Position numbers and translations under genes: made by a program. From Propionibacteriaceae bacterium AM104-82 (GTDB taxonomy: Bacteria; Actinomycetota; Actinomycetes; Propionibacteriales; Propionibacteriaceae), in NCBI GenBank assembly GCA_027658995.1, contig JAQDQK010000001.1, positions 452,891 to 516,890 of the forward strand: DNA of 64,000 bases. Direction: 5' to 3'. The number at the start of each line of letters is the position of its first letter. Position 1 is the first letter of the stretch. The notes under the pieces are model-generated. The model had not been told where the DNA came from, did no database searches, and worked only from the letters and a program-made list of their open reading frames with translations. Of the stretch, positions 12,425 to 21,331 are shown piece after piece.

Positions 12425-12443
12425 GGGCCGGTTTGACCGGCCC
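12425..12443 (+). terminator. Hairpin after RNase J that also overlaps the rplU promoter
   Basis: GGGCCGG at 12425-12431 pairs with CCGGCCC at 12437-12443 around a TTTGA loop, seven perfect G-C-rich pairs. No U-tract follows, so it may act as a weak or pausing terminator. The loop and right arm supply the -35 box of the next promoter. Confidence 0.5.
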
Positions 12444-12461
12444 GCCCACGGCACGTAAAGT
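12433..12461 (+). promoter_or_regulatory. Promoter of rplU-rpmA
   Basis: A consensus-like -35 TTGACC at 12433-12438 and -10 TAAAGT at 12456-12461 are separated by exactly 17 bases. The predicted transcript would start near 12468 and leave a leader of about 75 bases before the L21 start at 12544, enough room for the leader-type control seen for some ribosomal operons, although no known motif is recognised. Confidence 0.7.
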
Positions 12462-12543
12462 AGTCCATCGGTGCTTTGCCCCTGAATGTTCCGCATTCGG
12501 CTGGGGCACCCATGAACTTATTGAGAACGAAGGTAGGTCAGTC

Positions 12544-12852
12544 GTGTACGCGATTGTGCGCAACGGTGGTCGTCAGCACAAGGTTGCTGTCGGCGACGTC
12601 CTGGACATCGATCTGGTGTCCGAAGAGGTCGGCGGTACCGTCACCCTGCAGCCGCTGCTGCTGGTCGACGGCGACAAGATCACCTCTGATGCCAAGGGCC
12701 TCGGCAAGGTGTCCGTCACCGCCGAAGTTCTCGGGATGACCAAGGGCCCGAAGATCCGGATCCTGAAGTACAAGAACAAGACCGGTTACAAGAAGCGCCA
12801 GGGGCACCGTCAGCGGTACACCCAGGTCAAGGTCACCGACATCAAGGCCTGA
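12544..12852 (+). CDS. rplU: 50S ribosomal protein L21
   Basis: L21 binds 23S rRNA in the large subunit. The 102-residue product starts (V)[13 protein letters not shown] and ends with the lysine-rich block [17 protein letters not shown], both family hallmarks. The GTG at 12544 is chosen because it gives the canonical N-terminus and follows an AAGGTAGG ribosome site. Twelve bases separate it from rpmA, with which it forms the usual rplU-rpmA pair upstream of obg. Confidence 0.97.
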   Translation: MYAIVRNGGRQHKVAVGDVLDIDLVSEEVGGTVTLQPLLLVDGDKITSDAKGLGKVSVTAEVLGMTKGPKIRILKYKNKTGYKKRQGHRQRYTQVKVTDIKA

Positions 12853-12864
12853 GGGAGATCAGAC

Positions 12865-13116
12865 ATGGCACACAAGAAGGGCGCGTCCTCGACGCGCAAC
12901 GGTCGTGATTCGAACGCTCAGCGCCTCGGCGTGAAGCGCTACGGCGGTCAGCTCGTAGGCGCAGGCGAGATCATCGTCCGCCAGCGTGGCACCCACTTCC
13001 ACCCCGGCGACGGCGTCGGCCGTGGCGGCGACGACACGCTTTTCGCGCTCGTCGAGGGTCACGTGGAGTTCGGTGTGAAGCGCGGCCGCCGCGTCGTCAA
13101 CATCGTTCCCGCCTGA
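12865..13116 (+). CDS. rpmA: 50S ribosomal protein L27
   Basis: L27 reaches the peptidyl-transferase centre of the 50S subunit. The 83-residue product begins [15 protein letters not shown], the canonical N-terminus without the cleavable extension found in Firmicutes, and contains GVKRYGGQ and [10 protein letters not shown]. It is cotranscribed with rplU, and a strong terminator 24 bases after its stop separates it from obg. Confidence 0.98.
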   Translation: MAHKKGASSTRNGRDSNAQRLGVKRYGGQLVGAGEIIVRQRGTHFHPGDGVGRGGDDTLFALVEGHVEFGVKRGRRVVNIVPA

Positions 13117-13140
13117 TCGCGGCAACAACCACTTATTCGA

Positions 13141-13176
13141 CCGAGGCTCGCCCGTTGGGGCGGGCCTCGGTTGTTT
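13141..13176 (+). terminator. Rho-independent terminator of rplU-rpmA
   Basis: A 13-base-pair stem with one G-U pair (13141-13153 with 13158-13170, loop GTTG) is followed by TTGTTT. It lies between rpmA and the leaderless promoter of obg. Confidence 0.85.
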
Positions 13177-13198
13177 CACGGATAGACTTGGCCGCGCT

Positions 13199-14710
13199 AT
13201 GGCTATTCCCTCCTTCGTAGACCGCGTCAAGCTGACCGTCCAGGCCGGCAACGGCGGGCACGGCTGCGCCTCCATCCACCGCGAGAAGTTCAAGCCGCTC
13301 GGCGGCCCCGACGGCGGCAACGGAGGTGAGGGCGGCTCCATCATTCTGAAGGTCGACGACTCGCTCTCCACGCTCGTCGAGTACCACCGCCAGTCGGTGC
13401 GCAAGGCCACCAACGGCCAGCCCGGAAAGGGCGACTTCCAGCACGGCGCACGCGGCGAGACCATCGTGCTGCCCGTGCCTGCGGGCACCGTCGTCACCGA
13501 CGTCGACACGGGCCAGGTGCTCGCCGACCTGACCACCCCCGGCGACGAACTCGTCGTCGCGCAGGGCGGAAGGGGAGGCCTCGGCAACGCGGCGCTCGCG
13601 ACCGCATCGCGCAAGGCGCCCGGCTTCGCGCTGCTCGGCGAGGAGGGCGACTCGCACCTCATCCAACTCGAGCTGAAGGTCGTCGCAGACGTCGGCCTCG
13701 TCGGCTTCCCCTCAGCGGGCAAGTCGTCGCTGGTCGCCGCGATCTCCCGCGCCCGGCCCAAGATCGCCGACTACCCGTTCACGACGCTGGTGCCGAACCT
13801 CGGCGTCGTGGTGGCGGGTGACGTGACCTACACCGTCGCCGACGTGCCCGGCCTGATCGAGGGCGCCTCGGAGGGTCGCGGCCTCGGCTTCGACTTCCTG
13901 CGCCACATCGAGCGCTGCCAGGCCATCGTCCACGTCATCGACCTCGGCACATACGAGCCGGGCCGCGACCCGGTCGACGACCTGGAGGTCATCGAGGCGG
14001 AACTGGAGGCCCACGGCGGCCTCGAGGACCGCGTCCGCCTGATCGCGCTGAACAAGGTCGACCTGCCGGACGCGCACGAGCTCGCCGAGATCGCCAAGCT
14101 GGAACTGGAGCGGTTCGGCTTCCCGATCTTCGTGATCTCCACCAAGACCGGCGAGGGCCTCAACGAGCTGAAGTTCGCGATGGCCGACATCGTCGCCGCC
14201 CGCCGCGCGGCGCTTCCCCCGGCGGAGCCGCGCACCGTGGTCCGCCCGAAGCCCGTCGCGTCGAAGAAGGGCGCCGTCGAGGAGTTCACCATCGTCAAGA
14301 AGGGCGACGGTGAGGGCGGCTTCGTCTGGCGCGTCAAGGGCGAGAAGCCTGAGCGCTGGATCAGGCAGACCGACTTCAACAACGCTGAGGCCGTCGGCTA
14401 CCTCGCCGACCGGCTCAACCGGATCGGCATCGAGACCAAGCTGCTCGAGATCGGCGCCCGCCCCGGCGACGCCGTCGCGATCGGCGGCGAGGACGCGGTG
14501 GTGTTCGACTTCGCCCCGCAGATCGAGATCGGCGCGGAGATCCTCAGCCGCCGCGGCGAGGACGTGCGGCAGGAGACCGAGCGGCCTTCGGTGACACGGC
14601 GCAAGAAGATGGACTCGGAGTACCACGCCGCGCGTGCCGCGGTCGACTGGGCGACCACCGGAGTCACCCCCGGGGACAAGGGCAGCGACAAGGGGCCGGA
14701 TGAGGCCTGA
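13199..14710 (+). CDS. obg: GTPase Obg/CgtA
   Basis: Obg is an essential GTPase involved in 50S assembly and stress control. The 503-residue protein has the glycine-rich Obg fold (residues 1-158), the G domain with the P-loop GFPSAGKSS (about 167-175), DVPG and NKVD, and a C-terminal OCT domain followed by a charged tail. The ATG at 13199 has no ribosome site but lies ten bases after a TAGACT -10 box at 13183-13188, so a very short or absent leader is likely. Its end overlaps the proB start by 11 bases. Confidence 0.96.
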   Translation: MAIPSFVDRVKLTVQAGNGGHGCASIHREKFKPLGGPDGGNGGEGGSIILKVDDSLSTLVEYHRQSVRKATNGQPGKGDFQHGARGETIVLPVPAGTVVTDVDTGQVLADLTTPGDELVVAQGGRGGLGNAALATASRKAPGFALLGEEGDSHLIQLELKVVADVGLVGFPSAGKSSLVAAISRARPKIADYPFTTLVPNLGVVVAGDVTYTVADVPGLIEGASEGRGLGFDFLRHIERCQAIVHVIDLGTYEPGRDPVDDLEVIEAELEAHGGLEDRVRLIALNKVDLPDAHELAEIAKLELERFGFPIFVISTKTGEGLNELKFAMADIVAARRAALPPAEPRTVVRPKPVASKKGAVEEFTIVKKGDGEGGFVWRVKGEKPERWIRQTDFNNAEAVGYLADRLNRIGIETKLLEIGARPGDAVAIGGEDAVVFDFAPQIEIGAEILSRRGEDVRQETERPSVTRRKKMDSEYHAARAAVDWATTGVTPGDKGSDKGPDEA

Positions 14711-15794
14711 GGTCGAGGGCGCCAAGCGCGTCGTCGTCAAGGTCGGCTCCTCCTCCCTGACCGACGCCAAGGGGCGCCTCGACCCGGACCGGATCACGCA
14801 ACTTGCCGAGTTGCTCGCGGCGAGCCACGCCCGCGGCGTCCGGGTGGTGCTCGTCACCTCCGGTGCCATCGCGGCCGCGCTTGGCCCGCTCGGCCTGCGC
14901 AGGCGCCCGCGCGACCTCGAGACCCAGCAGGCCGCCGCAGCCGTCGGGCAGGGCCTGCTGGTGCGCTCCTATTCCGACGCGTTCGCGACGCACGGACTGC
15001 TGGTGGCCCAACTGCTGCTCACCGTCGAGGACGTGGTGCGGCCCAAGACCTACCGCAACGCGCTCAACACCATCTCGCGGCTGTTCCGGCTCGGCGTGGT
15101 GCCGATCGTCAACGAGAACGACACCGTCGCCACCCACGAGATCCGCTTCGGCGACAACGACCGGCTCGCCGCGCTGATCGCCCACCTGGTGCGCGCCGAC
15201 GCGCTGCTGCTGATGAGCGACGTCGACGGCCTCTACACGGCCCACCCCGACACGCCCGGCGCGCGGCGCATCGACCGCGTCGAGGACATCTCCGAGTTGG
15301 ACGTGGACACCTCCCGGGTCGGCTCGAAGGTCGGCACCGGCGGCATGCGCACCAAGCTGATCGCCGCCGACATCGCGACGCAGGCGGGCGTCAGCGTCGT
15401 GCTCGGCCACGCCGACCAACTCGGCCAGGCGCTCGCCGGTGAAAACGTCGGAACGTTCTTCCCCGCCCGCAGAAAGCGCCGCCCCCGCAGGCTGCTGTGG
15501 CTGGCCTTCGCCGCGGAGCCTCGCGGCTGGGTGCACGTCGACGAGGGCGCCCGCAGGGCCCTGACCACCAGGCATGCGTCGCTGCTTGCTGCGGGCGTCA
15601 CCGAGGTAAGGGGAGCGTTCGCCGAGGGGGAGCCCGTCGAGATCGTCGGACCCGACGGCGAGCCCGTCGGCAGGGGCTTCGTCGGCTACTCCAGCGCCGA
15701 CCTGGTCGGCGAACTCGGCCACTCCAGCGGCGAGGCGGGGCACCGCAATCTGCGCCCCGTCGTGCACCGCGACCACATGATGCTCGCCGACTGA
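14700..15794 (+). CDS. proB: Glutamate 5-kinase
   Basis: ProB phosphorylates L-glutamate in the first step of proline synthesis. The 364-residue product has the amino-acid-kinase domain ([10 protein letters not shown] at the start, [34 protein letters not shown]) and a C-terminal PUA domain (about residues 270-360), the common two-domain form. The ATG at 14700 lies inside the end of obg and gives the canonical N-terminus. ProA is encoded nearby at 16478, separated by a PQ-loop protein. Confidence 0.95.
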   Translation: MRPEVEGAKRVVVKVGSSSLTDAKGRLDPDRITQLAELLAASHARGVRVVLVTSGAIAAALGPLGLRRRPRDLETQQAAAAVGQGLLVRSYSDAFATHGLLVAQLLLTVEDVVRPKTYRNALNTISRLFRLGVVPIVNENDTVATHEIRFGDNDRLAALIAHLVRADALLLMSDVDGLYTAHPDTPGARRIDRVEDISELDVDTSRVGSKVGTGGMRTKLIAADIATQAGVSVVLGHADQLGQALAGENVGTFFPARRKRRPRRLLWLAFAAEPRGWVHVDEGARRALTTRHASLLAAGVTEVRGAFAEGEPVEIVGPDGEPVGRGFVGYSSADLVGELGHSSGEAGHRNLRPVVHRDHMMLAD

Positions 15795-15839
15795 GCACGC
15801 CTCACCCGGGGCGATTGGCCCGAGCGGGTGGGCGCCTCC

Positions 15840-15851
15840 TACGCTGGAGGC
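15840..15851 (+). promoter_or_regulatory. Leaderless promoter of the PQ-loop gene
   Basis: A -10 TACGCT at 15840-15845 is followed by six bases and the GTG at 15852. The GGAGG between them is too close to the start to act as a ribosome site. Confidence 0.5.
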
Positions 15852-16448
15852 GTGACTGACGTTTTCGGGTGGGTCGCCGCCGCCATCGGCCTGTCCGCGG
15901 GCATCCCCCAACTCCTGCGCATCGTGCGCGCAAGCAGCAGCCTCGGCGTGTCCATGCGGCTGTGGCAGATCACCGCGGCGACCACCTGCGCGTGGGGCGT
16001 GCACGGCTTTCTGATCGGCGCACCCCAGATGCAGGTGCCCAATATCATCGGCGCGGCCATGTCGTTCTGGATCCTGATCTTCGTGCTGCGCGACAGGAAA
16101 CAGGCGATCCTGCCGCAACTGGTGCTGCCGCTGCTGCTCGCCGCCGCCCTGGTCGGCGTCGAGGTGATGTTCGGCGCCGTGGTGTTCGGCCTCGTGGTTG
16201 TCGTGCCGCAGTTGATCGGACAGGTCGCCCAGTTGCGCTCCCTGCTGACCACTTCCAACCCCGCGGGCGTCTCGGCGGGCTTCCTTGCGATCTTCGTGTT
16301 CGGGCAGAGCCTGTGGTTCATCTTCGGGATCGCCTTCAACGACTGGGCCCTGATCATCTGCGCGGGCGGCATGGTCGCGATCGCCAGCATCAACCTGATC
16401 GTCTGCCTGGTGCGCCAGGCCCGCGCCAGGATGGCGCTCGCCGTCTGA
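15852..16448 (+). CDS. PQ-loop repeat membrane protein
   Basis: This 198-residue membrane protein carries two proline-glutamine repeats, GIPQLLR near residue 20 and VVPQLIG near residue 122, and about six hydrophobic helices, the layout of the PQ-loop/SWEET-like family. Members transport sugars, amino acids or other small solutes. The substrate here is not known. Its place between proB and proA in the same direction is suggestive but does not prove a link with proline metabolism. The GTG at 15852 is preferred over an upstream GTG because of the -10 box six bases before it. Confidence 0.75.
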   Translation: MTDVFGWVAAAIGLSAGIPQLLRIVRASSSLGVSMRLWQITAATTCAWGVHGFLIGAPQMQVPNIIGAAMSFWILIFVLRDRKQAILPQLVLPLLLAAALVGVEVMFGAVVFGLVVVVPQLIGQVAQLRSLLTTSNPAGVSAGFLAIFVFGQSLWFIFGIAFNDWALIICAGGMVAIASINLIVCLVRQARARMALAV

Positions 16449-16464
16449 GTAGTGGCCCGGCCGC

Positions 16465-16477
16465 TAGACTCCGCCGC
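16465..16477 (+). promoter_or_regulatory. Leaderless promoter of proA
   Basis: TAGACT at 16465-16470 is followed by seven bases and the ATG at 16478, with no ribosome site. This suggests that proA has its own leaderless transcript in addition to any read-through from proB. Confidence 0.6.
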
Positions 16478-17719
16478 ATGGAATTCGTCGACCAGGCCGA
16501 AGCCGCGCGCGCGGCCTCCATCGAACTCGCCACCCTCACCCGTGACGCCAAGGACGCGGCGCTGCAGTCGATGGCCGATGCCGTAGCGGCCGCCGAGGCC
16601 GACCTGCTCGCGGCCAACGCCGTCGACGTGCAGGCCGCGCGCGACGCGGGCACCGACGAGTCGATCGTCGACCGGCTCGCCCTGACCCCGGCCAGGATCG
16701 CGGGCATGGTGCAGGGCCTGCGCGACCTCGCCGCGCTTCCCGACCCGATCGGCGACGCCGTGCGGGGCTGGCGGCTCGGCAACGGCGTGCGCGTCACGCA
16801 GGTGCGCGTCCCCTTCGGCGTGGTCGGCATCATCTACGAGGCGCGACCCAACGTCACCGCCGACGCCGCTGGCATCTGCCTGAAGTCCGGCAACGCGGCG
16901 CTGCTGCGGGGCTCGTCGTCGGCGCTGACCACCAACCGGGTCACCGTCGCTGCGCTTCGCCGCGGCCTCGAGGCGGCGGGTATCACCCCCGACGCGGTGC
17001 ACCTGGTCGAGGGCGGCCGCGAGGTCACTGGCGACATGATGCGGGCCCGCGGGCTCGTCGACGTGCTGATCCCGCGCGGCGGGGCGGGCCTGATCCGCAC
17101 CGTCGTGGAGGGCTCCACCGTTCCCGTCATCGAGACAGGCACCGGCAACTGCCACCTCTACGTCGACGCCGCCGCCGACCTCGACCAGGCCGTCGCGATC
17201 CTGCTCAACGCGAAGGTGCAGCGCCCGTCGGTGTGCAACGCGGCCGAGACGCTGCTTGTGCACCGCGACGTCGCGGAGGCCTTCCTGCCGCGCGCACTTG
17301 AGGCCCTCCAAGGGGCGGGGGTCACCGTGCACGGCGACGACGCCACCCGCGCGTTCTCCGACGAGGTGGTCGCCGCCACCGCCACCGAATACGACGAGGA
17401 GTACCTGTCGCTCGACCTGGCCGCGAAGGTCGTCGGGTCGCTCGAGGAGGCGATGGACCACATCCGCCGCCACACCACGGGCCACTCCGAGACGATCATC
17501 ACGCGCGACCGGGACGTCGCCGACCGCTTCGTGGCGGGCATCGACGCGGCGGCGGTGCTTGTAAACGCGTCCAGCCGGTTCGTCGACGGCGGAGAGTTCG
17601 GCTTCGGCGCCGAGATCGGCATCTCGACGCAGAAACTGCACGCGCGTGGGCCGATGGGCCTGTCGGAGATGACAAGCTCCAAGTACGTCATCGAGGGCGA
17701 CGGGCAGGTCCGCGCGTGA
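16478..17719 (+). CDS. proA: Glutamate-5-semialdehyde dehydrogenase (gamma-glutamyl phosphate reductase)
   Basis: ProA reduces glutamyl 5-phosphate to glutamate semialdehyde with NADPH in proline synthesis. The 413-residue protein has the aldehyde-dehydrogenase-like fold with IYEARPNVT (about residues 116-124), the GGAGLIRTV segment, and the catalytic cysteine in [11 protein letters not shown] (about residue 253). The ending MTSSKYVI is typical. The start at 16478 is fixed by a TAGACT box seven bases upstream and by the family N-terminus. A much longer upstream reading frame is not coding. Confidence 0.96.
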   Translation: MEFVDQAEAARAASIELATLTRDAKDAALQSMADAVAAAEADLLAANAVDVQAARDAGTDESIVDRLALTPARIAGMVQGLRDLAALPDPIGDAVRGWRLGNGVRVTQVRVPFGVVGIIYEARPNVTADAAGICLKSGNAALLRGSSSALTTNRVTVAALRRGLEAAGITPDAVHLVEGGREVTGDMMRARGLVDVLIPRGGAGLIRTVVEGSTVPVIETGTGNCHLYVDAAADLDQAVAILLNAKVQRPSVCNAAETLLVHRDVAEAFLPRALEALQGAGVTVHGDDATRAFSDEVVAATATEYDEEYLSLDLAAKVVGSLEEAMDHIRRHTTGHSETIITRDRDVADRFVAGIDAAAVLVNASSRFVDGGEFGFGAEIGISTQKLHARGPMGLSEMTSSKYVIEGDGQVRA

Positions 17720-17765
17720 GGCAAAGTGCGCGCCCGGGGCGCACTCGTTGCTAGGATCGCGTGCC

Positions 17766-17894
17766 ATGAGCCTTCTTCTGGAGACCGCGCCGCTCGTGCC
17801 CAGCTGGGTGATGGGCGCCATCGTGCTTGGCATCCTACTGTTCGCCCTGCTGTGGATCGTCGGCATGGGGTCGGGACGCCCGCACTCCAAGTGA
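17766..17894 (+). CDS. Small single-span membrane protein upstream of nadD
   Basis: A 42-residue reading frame begins [17 protein letters not shown] and contains one hydrophobic helix (about residues 16-34), ending in a short basic tail. The ATG at 17766 lies eight bases after a TAGGAT -10 box (17752-17757). Its TGA overlaps the GTG of nadD in GTGA, so translation of nadD is probably coupled to it. It is too short for homology to be judged by eye. Its reading-frame structure, position and membrane-like composition support a real gene, but the function is unknown. Confidence 0.6.
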   Translation: MSLLLETAPLVPSWVMGAIVLGILLFALLWIVGMGSGRPHSK

Positions 17895-18559
17895 CCTCCA
17901 CAGAACTCGCGCTCGCGCGCGCCGGCCGCAGCCGCCCGTACCGTCTGGGCGTGATGGGCGGCACCTTCGACCCGATCCACCACGGCCACCTGGTCGCCGC
18001 CTCCGAGGTGGCAGCCAAGTTCGGCCTCGACGAGGTGGTCTTCGTCCCCACCGGCGTCCCGTGGCAGAAGCGGGACCGCGACGTCTCCATGGCCGAGGAC
18101 CGCTACCTGATGACGGTGATCGCGACGGCTTCGAACCCGCGCTTCTCCGTCTCCCGCGTCGACATCGACCGCCCCGGCGACACCTACACCGTCGACACGC
18201 TGCGCGACCTGCGCGCCGAGCGGGGCGAGAACACCGAGCTGTTCTTCATCACCGGCGCCGACGCGCTGCGCCAGATCCTGACCTGGCGCGGAGCGGAGCA
18301 GCTCTTCGACCTCGCGCACTTCGTCGGCGTGACCCGCCCGGGCGTGCCGCTCACCGAGAACGACCTGTCGCACCTGCCCGAGGGAAGCGTCGACCTGCTC
18401 GAGGTCCCTGCGCTTGCCATCTCGTCCACCGACTGCCGCGACCGCGTCCGGGCGCAGCAGCCGATCTGGTACCTGGTGCCCGACGGCATCGTCCAGTACA
18501 TCGCCAAGCGCGGGCTGTATCCCGCCACCGACTCGAAGGTTCCGCATGACCGTTCCTGA
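17891..18559 (+). CDS. nadD: Nicotinate-nucleotide adenylyltransferase
   Basis: NadD joins ATP and nicotinate mononucleotide to give deamido-NAD. The 222-residue product has the nucleotidyltransferase motif [12 protein letters not shown] (about residues 23-34), the conserved VPTGVPWQK, and the C-terminal [10 protein letters not shown] (the ISSTxIR motif). The GTG at 17891 overlaps the stop of the upstream small gene. Its 3' end overlaps rsfS by 14 bases, the arrangement seen in other Actinobacteria, where nadD, rsfS and a phosphatase form one unit. Confidence 0.95.
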   Translation: MTSTELALARAGRSRPYRLGVMGGTFDPIHHGHLVAASEVAAKFGLDEVVFVPTGVPWQKRDRDVSMAEDRYLMTVIATASNPRFSVSRVDIDRPGDTYTVDTLRDLRAERGENTELFFITGADALRQILTWRGAEQLFDLAHFVGVTRPGVPLTENDLSHLPEGSVDLLEVPALAISSTDCRDRVRAQQPIWYLVPDGIVQYIAKRGLYPATDSKVPHDRS

Positions 18560-18929
18560 TCCCGTCCTGAGCCACGTAGGCGTCGCCGCGCAGGCGGCTG
18601 CAGACAAGCTCGCCGACAACATCGTCGCCTTCGACGTGTCGGAGCAGCTCGCGATCACCGACGTGTTCCTGATCGCCTCCGCGGGCAACGAGCGCCAGGT
18701 CGGCGCCATCGTCGACGGGGTCGAGGAGGCGCTGCTCAAGATCAAGGTCAAGCCGATCCGCCGCGAGGGCGACCGCGAGAACCGCTGGGTGCTGCTGGAC
18801 TACATCGACTTCGTCGTGCACGTGCAGCACACCGAGGAGCGCACCCTGTACAGCCTCGAGCGACTCTGGAAGGACTGCCCCCAGATCCCGCTCGACATCG
18901 ACGTCCCCGAGCGCGCCGACGACGAGTAA
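18546..18929 (+). CDS. rsfS: Ribosome silencing factor RsfS (Iojap family)
   Basis: RsfS binds L14 on the large subunit and prevents joining to the small subunit when nutrients are scarce. The 127-residue protein has the family features [20 protein letters not shown] near residues 31-50, the [16 protein letters not shown] core, and the LERLWKDCP ending. It starts inside nadD and ends four bases before the next gene. Confidence 0.94.
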   Translation: MTVPDPVLSHVGVAAQAAADKLADNIVAFDVSEQLAITDVFLIASAGNERQVGAIVDGVEEALLKIKVKPIRREGDRENRWVLLDYIDFVVHVQHTEERTLYSLERLWKDCPQIPLDIDVPERADDE

Positions 18930-18933
18930 GCCG

Positions 18934-19533
18934 GTGGCCCACGACCCGACGACCGACCTGGTGGTGCTGCGGCACGGCCAGACGGACTGGAACGCGCAGC
19001 GTCGCTTCCAGGGGCAGGCCGACGTCCCGCTCAACGCGAAGGGCGTCGCGCAGGCCGAGGCCGCCCATGCCCGCCTCCGGGGCCACCGCTTCGACGCCGT
19101 CTATGCATCGCCGCTGTCGAGGGCGCTGCGCACGGCCGAGATCGTCGCCCCCAACGCCGAGATCGGGCTCGACCCGAGGCTGATGGAGATCGACGTCGGC
19201 ACCTGGTCGGGGCAGACGTGGGACGAGATCATCGCCTCGATGCCCGGCTACGAGCAGATGTACGCCAACGGCGTCGACTTCCGCCGCTCACCGACGGGGG
19301 AGACCCTCTCCGAGGTCGTCGGGAGGGCGCTGCCCGCGATCGAGGAGATCGCGGCGAACCATCCGGGGCAGACGGTGCTGATCGTCTCGCACGGCCTGCT
19401 GCTCAACCGCGTGCTGCACGCACTGCTCGGACTGAATGGACGCGTGCTCGGCGGCCTCGGCAACGCGCACTACTCGACGCTCGGGTTCGACCACGGCGCG
19501 TGGCGACTGCTGTCGCACAACGTGGGCGCCTGA
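18934..19533 (+). CDS. Histidine phosphatase family protein (phosphoglycerate-mutase type)
   Basis: This 199-residue protein has the catalytic LRHGQTDWN motif (His about residue 13), a second histidine in VSHGLLLN, and the ASPLSRALRTAE motif of the histidine-phosphatase superfamily. In Mycobacterium the gene at the same place after rsfS encodes glucosyl-3-phosphoglycerate phosphatase (GpgP), so that activity is a reasonable guess, but no linked GpgS gene is visible. The GTG at 18934 starts four bases after the rsfS stop. It converges with hemQ. Confidence 0.85.
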   Translation: MAHDPTTDLVVLRHGQTDWNAQRRFQGQADVPLNAKGVAQAEAAHARLRGHRFDAVYASPLSRALRTAEIVAPNAEIGLDPRLMEIDVGTWSGQTWDEIIASMPGYEQMYANGVDFRRSPTGETLSEVVGRALPAIEEIAANHPGQTVLIVSHGLLLNRVLHALLGLNGRVLGGLGNAHYSTLGFDHGAWRLLSHNVGA

Positions 19534-19568
19534 CTGCGCCCGACAAACCTGCCAGGTGCCCGACCGGC

Positions 19569-20288
19569 TCAGACGCGCGGTTGGCGCCCGATCCACTCGG
19601 AGAGCTCGACGCGGGGGCCCGTGAAGAACGGCGTCTCCTCGCGGACGTGCAGCCGGGCCTCGACGCCGCGCTGGTGGCGCATCGCGTCGGTCAGCCGGTG
19701 CAGTTCATCGGCCTCGAAGGCCAGGATCCACTCGTAGTCGCCGAGGGCGAACGACGACAGCGTGGAGGCCACGACATCGGGGAACTCGCGGCCCGCGACG
19801 CCGTGCTCGTAGAGCATCTTGGAGCGGTGCTCGTTGTCGAGGTAGTACCAGTCGTAGCTGCGCACGAACGGGTACACCGTCAGCCACGGCCGCGGCGCGA
19901 AGCCCGCGAAGCAGCTCGGCACGTGCAGCCGGTTGAACTCGGCGGGGCGGTGCACGGCCATCACGGACCACACCGGCTCCAGGTAGTCGCCGAGCGCGCT
20001 GCGGCGCAGGGCGTGGTAGCCGGCCTGCAGGTCGGCGGGGTCGTTGGCCAGCGTCCAGACCATCAGGTCCGCGTCGGCGCGGAAGCCGCCCACGTCGTAC
20101 CAGCCCCGGACGGTGACGCCCGTGGTCGCCAGGTCGTCGGCGGCCGCCGCGAGTGCGTCGGTGTCGCCCGGCAGCGGGGAGGCGGTCGCGAAGACCGAGT
20201 ACATGGCATACAGCGGCATCGCGTTGATGGCCTCGAGGTCGACGTCGACGGCGTCTCGCTCGTCGCGTCCTGGATGCTTGGTCGTCAT
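19569..20288 (-). CDS. hemQ: Coproheme decarboxylase (HemQ/ChdC)
   Basis: HemQ oxidatively decarboxylates coproheme III to haem b, the last step of the coproporphyrin branch. The 239-residue protein belongs to the chlorite-dismutase-like family. SYDWYYL (about residues 144-150) contains the tyrosine region used as the catalytic radical site in actinobacterial enzymes, and the following stretch with EHGVAGREF holds the expected proximal histidine. Its ATG overlaps the hemH stop (ATGA), and it ends the hemA-hemH-hemQ operon. Chlorite dismutase activity itself is not expected in this subgroup. Confidence 0.94.
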   Translation of the reverse strand: MTTKHPGRDERDAVDVDLEAINAMPLYAMYSVFATASPLPGDTDALAAAADDLATTGVTVRGWYDVGGFRADADLMVWTLANDPADLQAGYHALRRSALGDYLEPVWSVMAVHRPAEFNRLHVPSCFAGFAPRPWLTVYPFVRSYDWYYLDNEHRSKMLYEHGVAGREFPDVVASTLSSFALGDYEWILAFEADELHRLTDAMRHQRGVEARLHVREETPFFTGPRVELSEWIGRQPRV

Positions 20289-21331
20289 CGGGTGGCTCCT
20301 TCTGGTCGGGGCAGGCAGCAGGCACCGGTGGAGAACCGGCAGATGGTCTCGTCTGGCCGTTCACCGCGCGCGACGGCGGCGCGCTCCAGCAGCCGGTCGA
20401 CCAGCAGCGAGGCGAAGCCCGCGTCGGGGCCGACCGTGGCGGCGCGCACGTAGGGAAGGCCGAGGTCGGCTGCGGTGGCGCGCGCCTCGGTGTCGAGGTC
20501 GTAGGCGACCTCCATGTGGTCCGAGATGAAGCCGATGGGGGCGGCGACGACCCCTGCGACGCCCTCGCCCTGCACCTCGGCGAGGCGGTCGTTGACGTCT
20601 GGCTCGAGCCACGGGACGTGCGGCGCGCCCGAGCGGGAGCAGTAGGTCAGGTCCCAGCCGAGCTCCTCGCCCAACTCCCGGGAGGCGAGCGCGGCCACGG
20701 CCTCCGCGACGCGCAGGTGCTGGGCGTCGTAGCGCGCGGCCGGCTCCCCGGTGGAGGAGGCCTCGTTCATGGCGATCGGGATCGAGTGCGTGACGAACAA
20801 CACCCGGATCGGCGCATCGCCGAGCCCCTCGCGCAGGGTCTGGACGGCGGCCACCAGCGCGCGGGCGTTGGCCTCGGCGAACTCGGGAGCGTCCCAGAAC
20901 GGGTCGACCTTGTCGACCCGCAGCGGGCTGCCGTCGGTGGCGCGGACCAGGTCCTCGCAGTACTGGCGGCAGCTCGAATAGGACTGATAGGCCGACGTCG
21001 CCAACCCGAGCACGCGCTCGTGCCCGTCGGCGACAAGCGCGTCGACCGTCTCGGCGAACAGCGGATGCCAGTTGCGGTTGCCGATCACGACCGGCACGTC
21101 GACGCCGCGCGCGGCCAGTTCGACGCGGACCGACTCCATCAGCGCCGCGTTCAACTCGTTGATGGGGGAGCGGCCACCGAACAGTTCGTAGTGCCCGGAG
21201 ACCTGCACGAGCCGCTCGTCGGGGATGTTCTTGCCCGCCGTCGCGTTGCGCATGAACGGCAGCACGTCCTCCGGCTTGTCCGGGCCGCCGTAGGAGGCGA
21301 ACAGGACCGCCGTGTACGGCGCGATGCTCAC
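20285..21331 (-). CDS. hemH: Coproporphyrin III ferrochelatase
   Basis: HemH (CpfC) inserts iron into coproporphyrin III, whose product is then processed by HemQ. The 348-residue protein starts (V)SIAPYTAVLFASYGGPDKP and contains SGHYELFGGRSP and VTHSIP with the metal-site histidine. Cysteines in SSCRQYC and in the C-terminal CRFSTGACC resemble the ligands of the [2Fe-2S] cluster found in actinobacterial ferrochelatases. The GTG at 21331 is preferred because it overlaps the hemA stop (GTGA). The ATG at 21394 would overlap hemA by 67 bases and add an atypical N-terminus. Confidence 0.93.
   Translation of the reverse strand: MSIAPYTAVLFASYGGPDKPEDVLPFMRNATAGKNIPDERLVQVSGHYELFGGRSPINELNAALMESVRVELAARGVDVPVVIGNRNWHPLFAETVDALVADGHERVLGLATSAYQSYSSCRQYCEDLVRATDGSPLRVDKVDPFWDAPEFAEANARALVAAVQTLREGLGDAPIRVLFVTHSIPIAMNEASSTGEPAARYDAQHLRVAEAVAALASRELGEELGWDLTYCSRSGAPHVPWLEPDVNDRLAEVQGEGVAGVVAAPIGFISDHMEVAYDLDTEARATAADLGLPYVRAATVGPDAGFASLLVDRLLERAAVARGERPDETICRFSTGACCLPRPEGATR

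Noticed and set aside
12462..12543. L21 autoregulatory leader
   Set aside because: The leader length would allow one, but no recognised structural motif could be identified by eye.
15839..18751. A 970-codon minus-strand frame over proA, nadD and rsfS
   Set aside because: It is antisense to conserved genes and has no recognisable domain.
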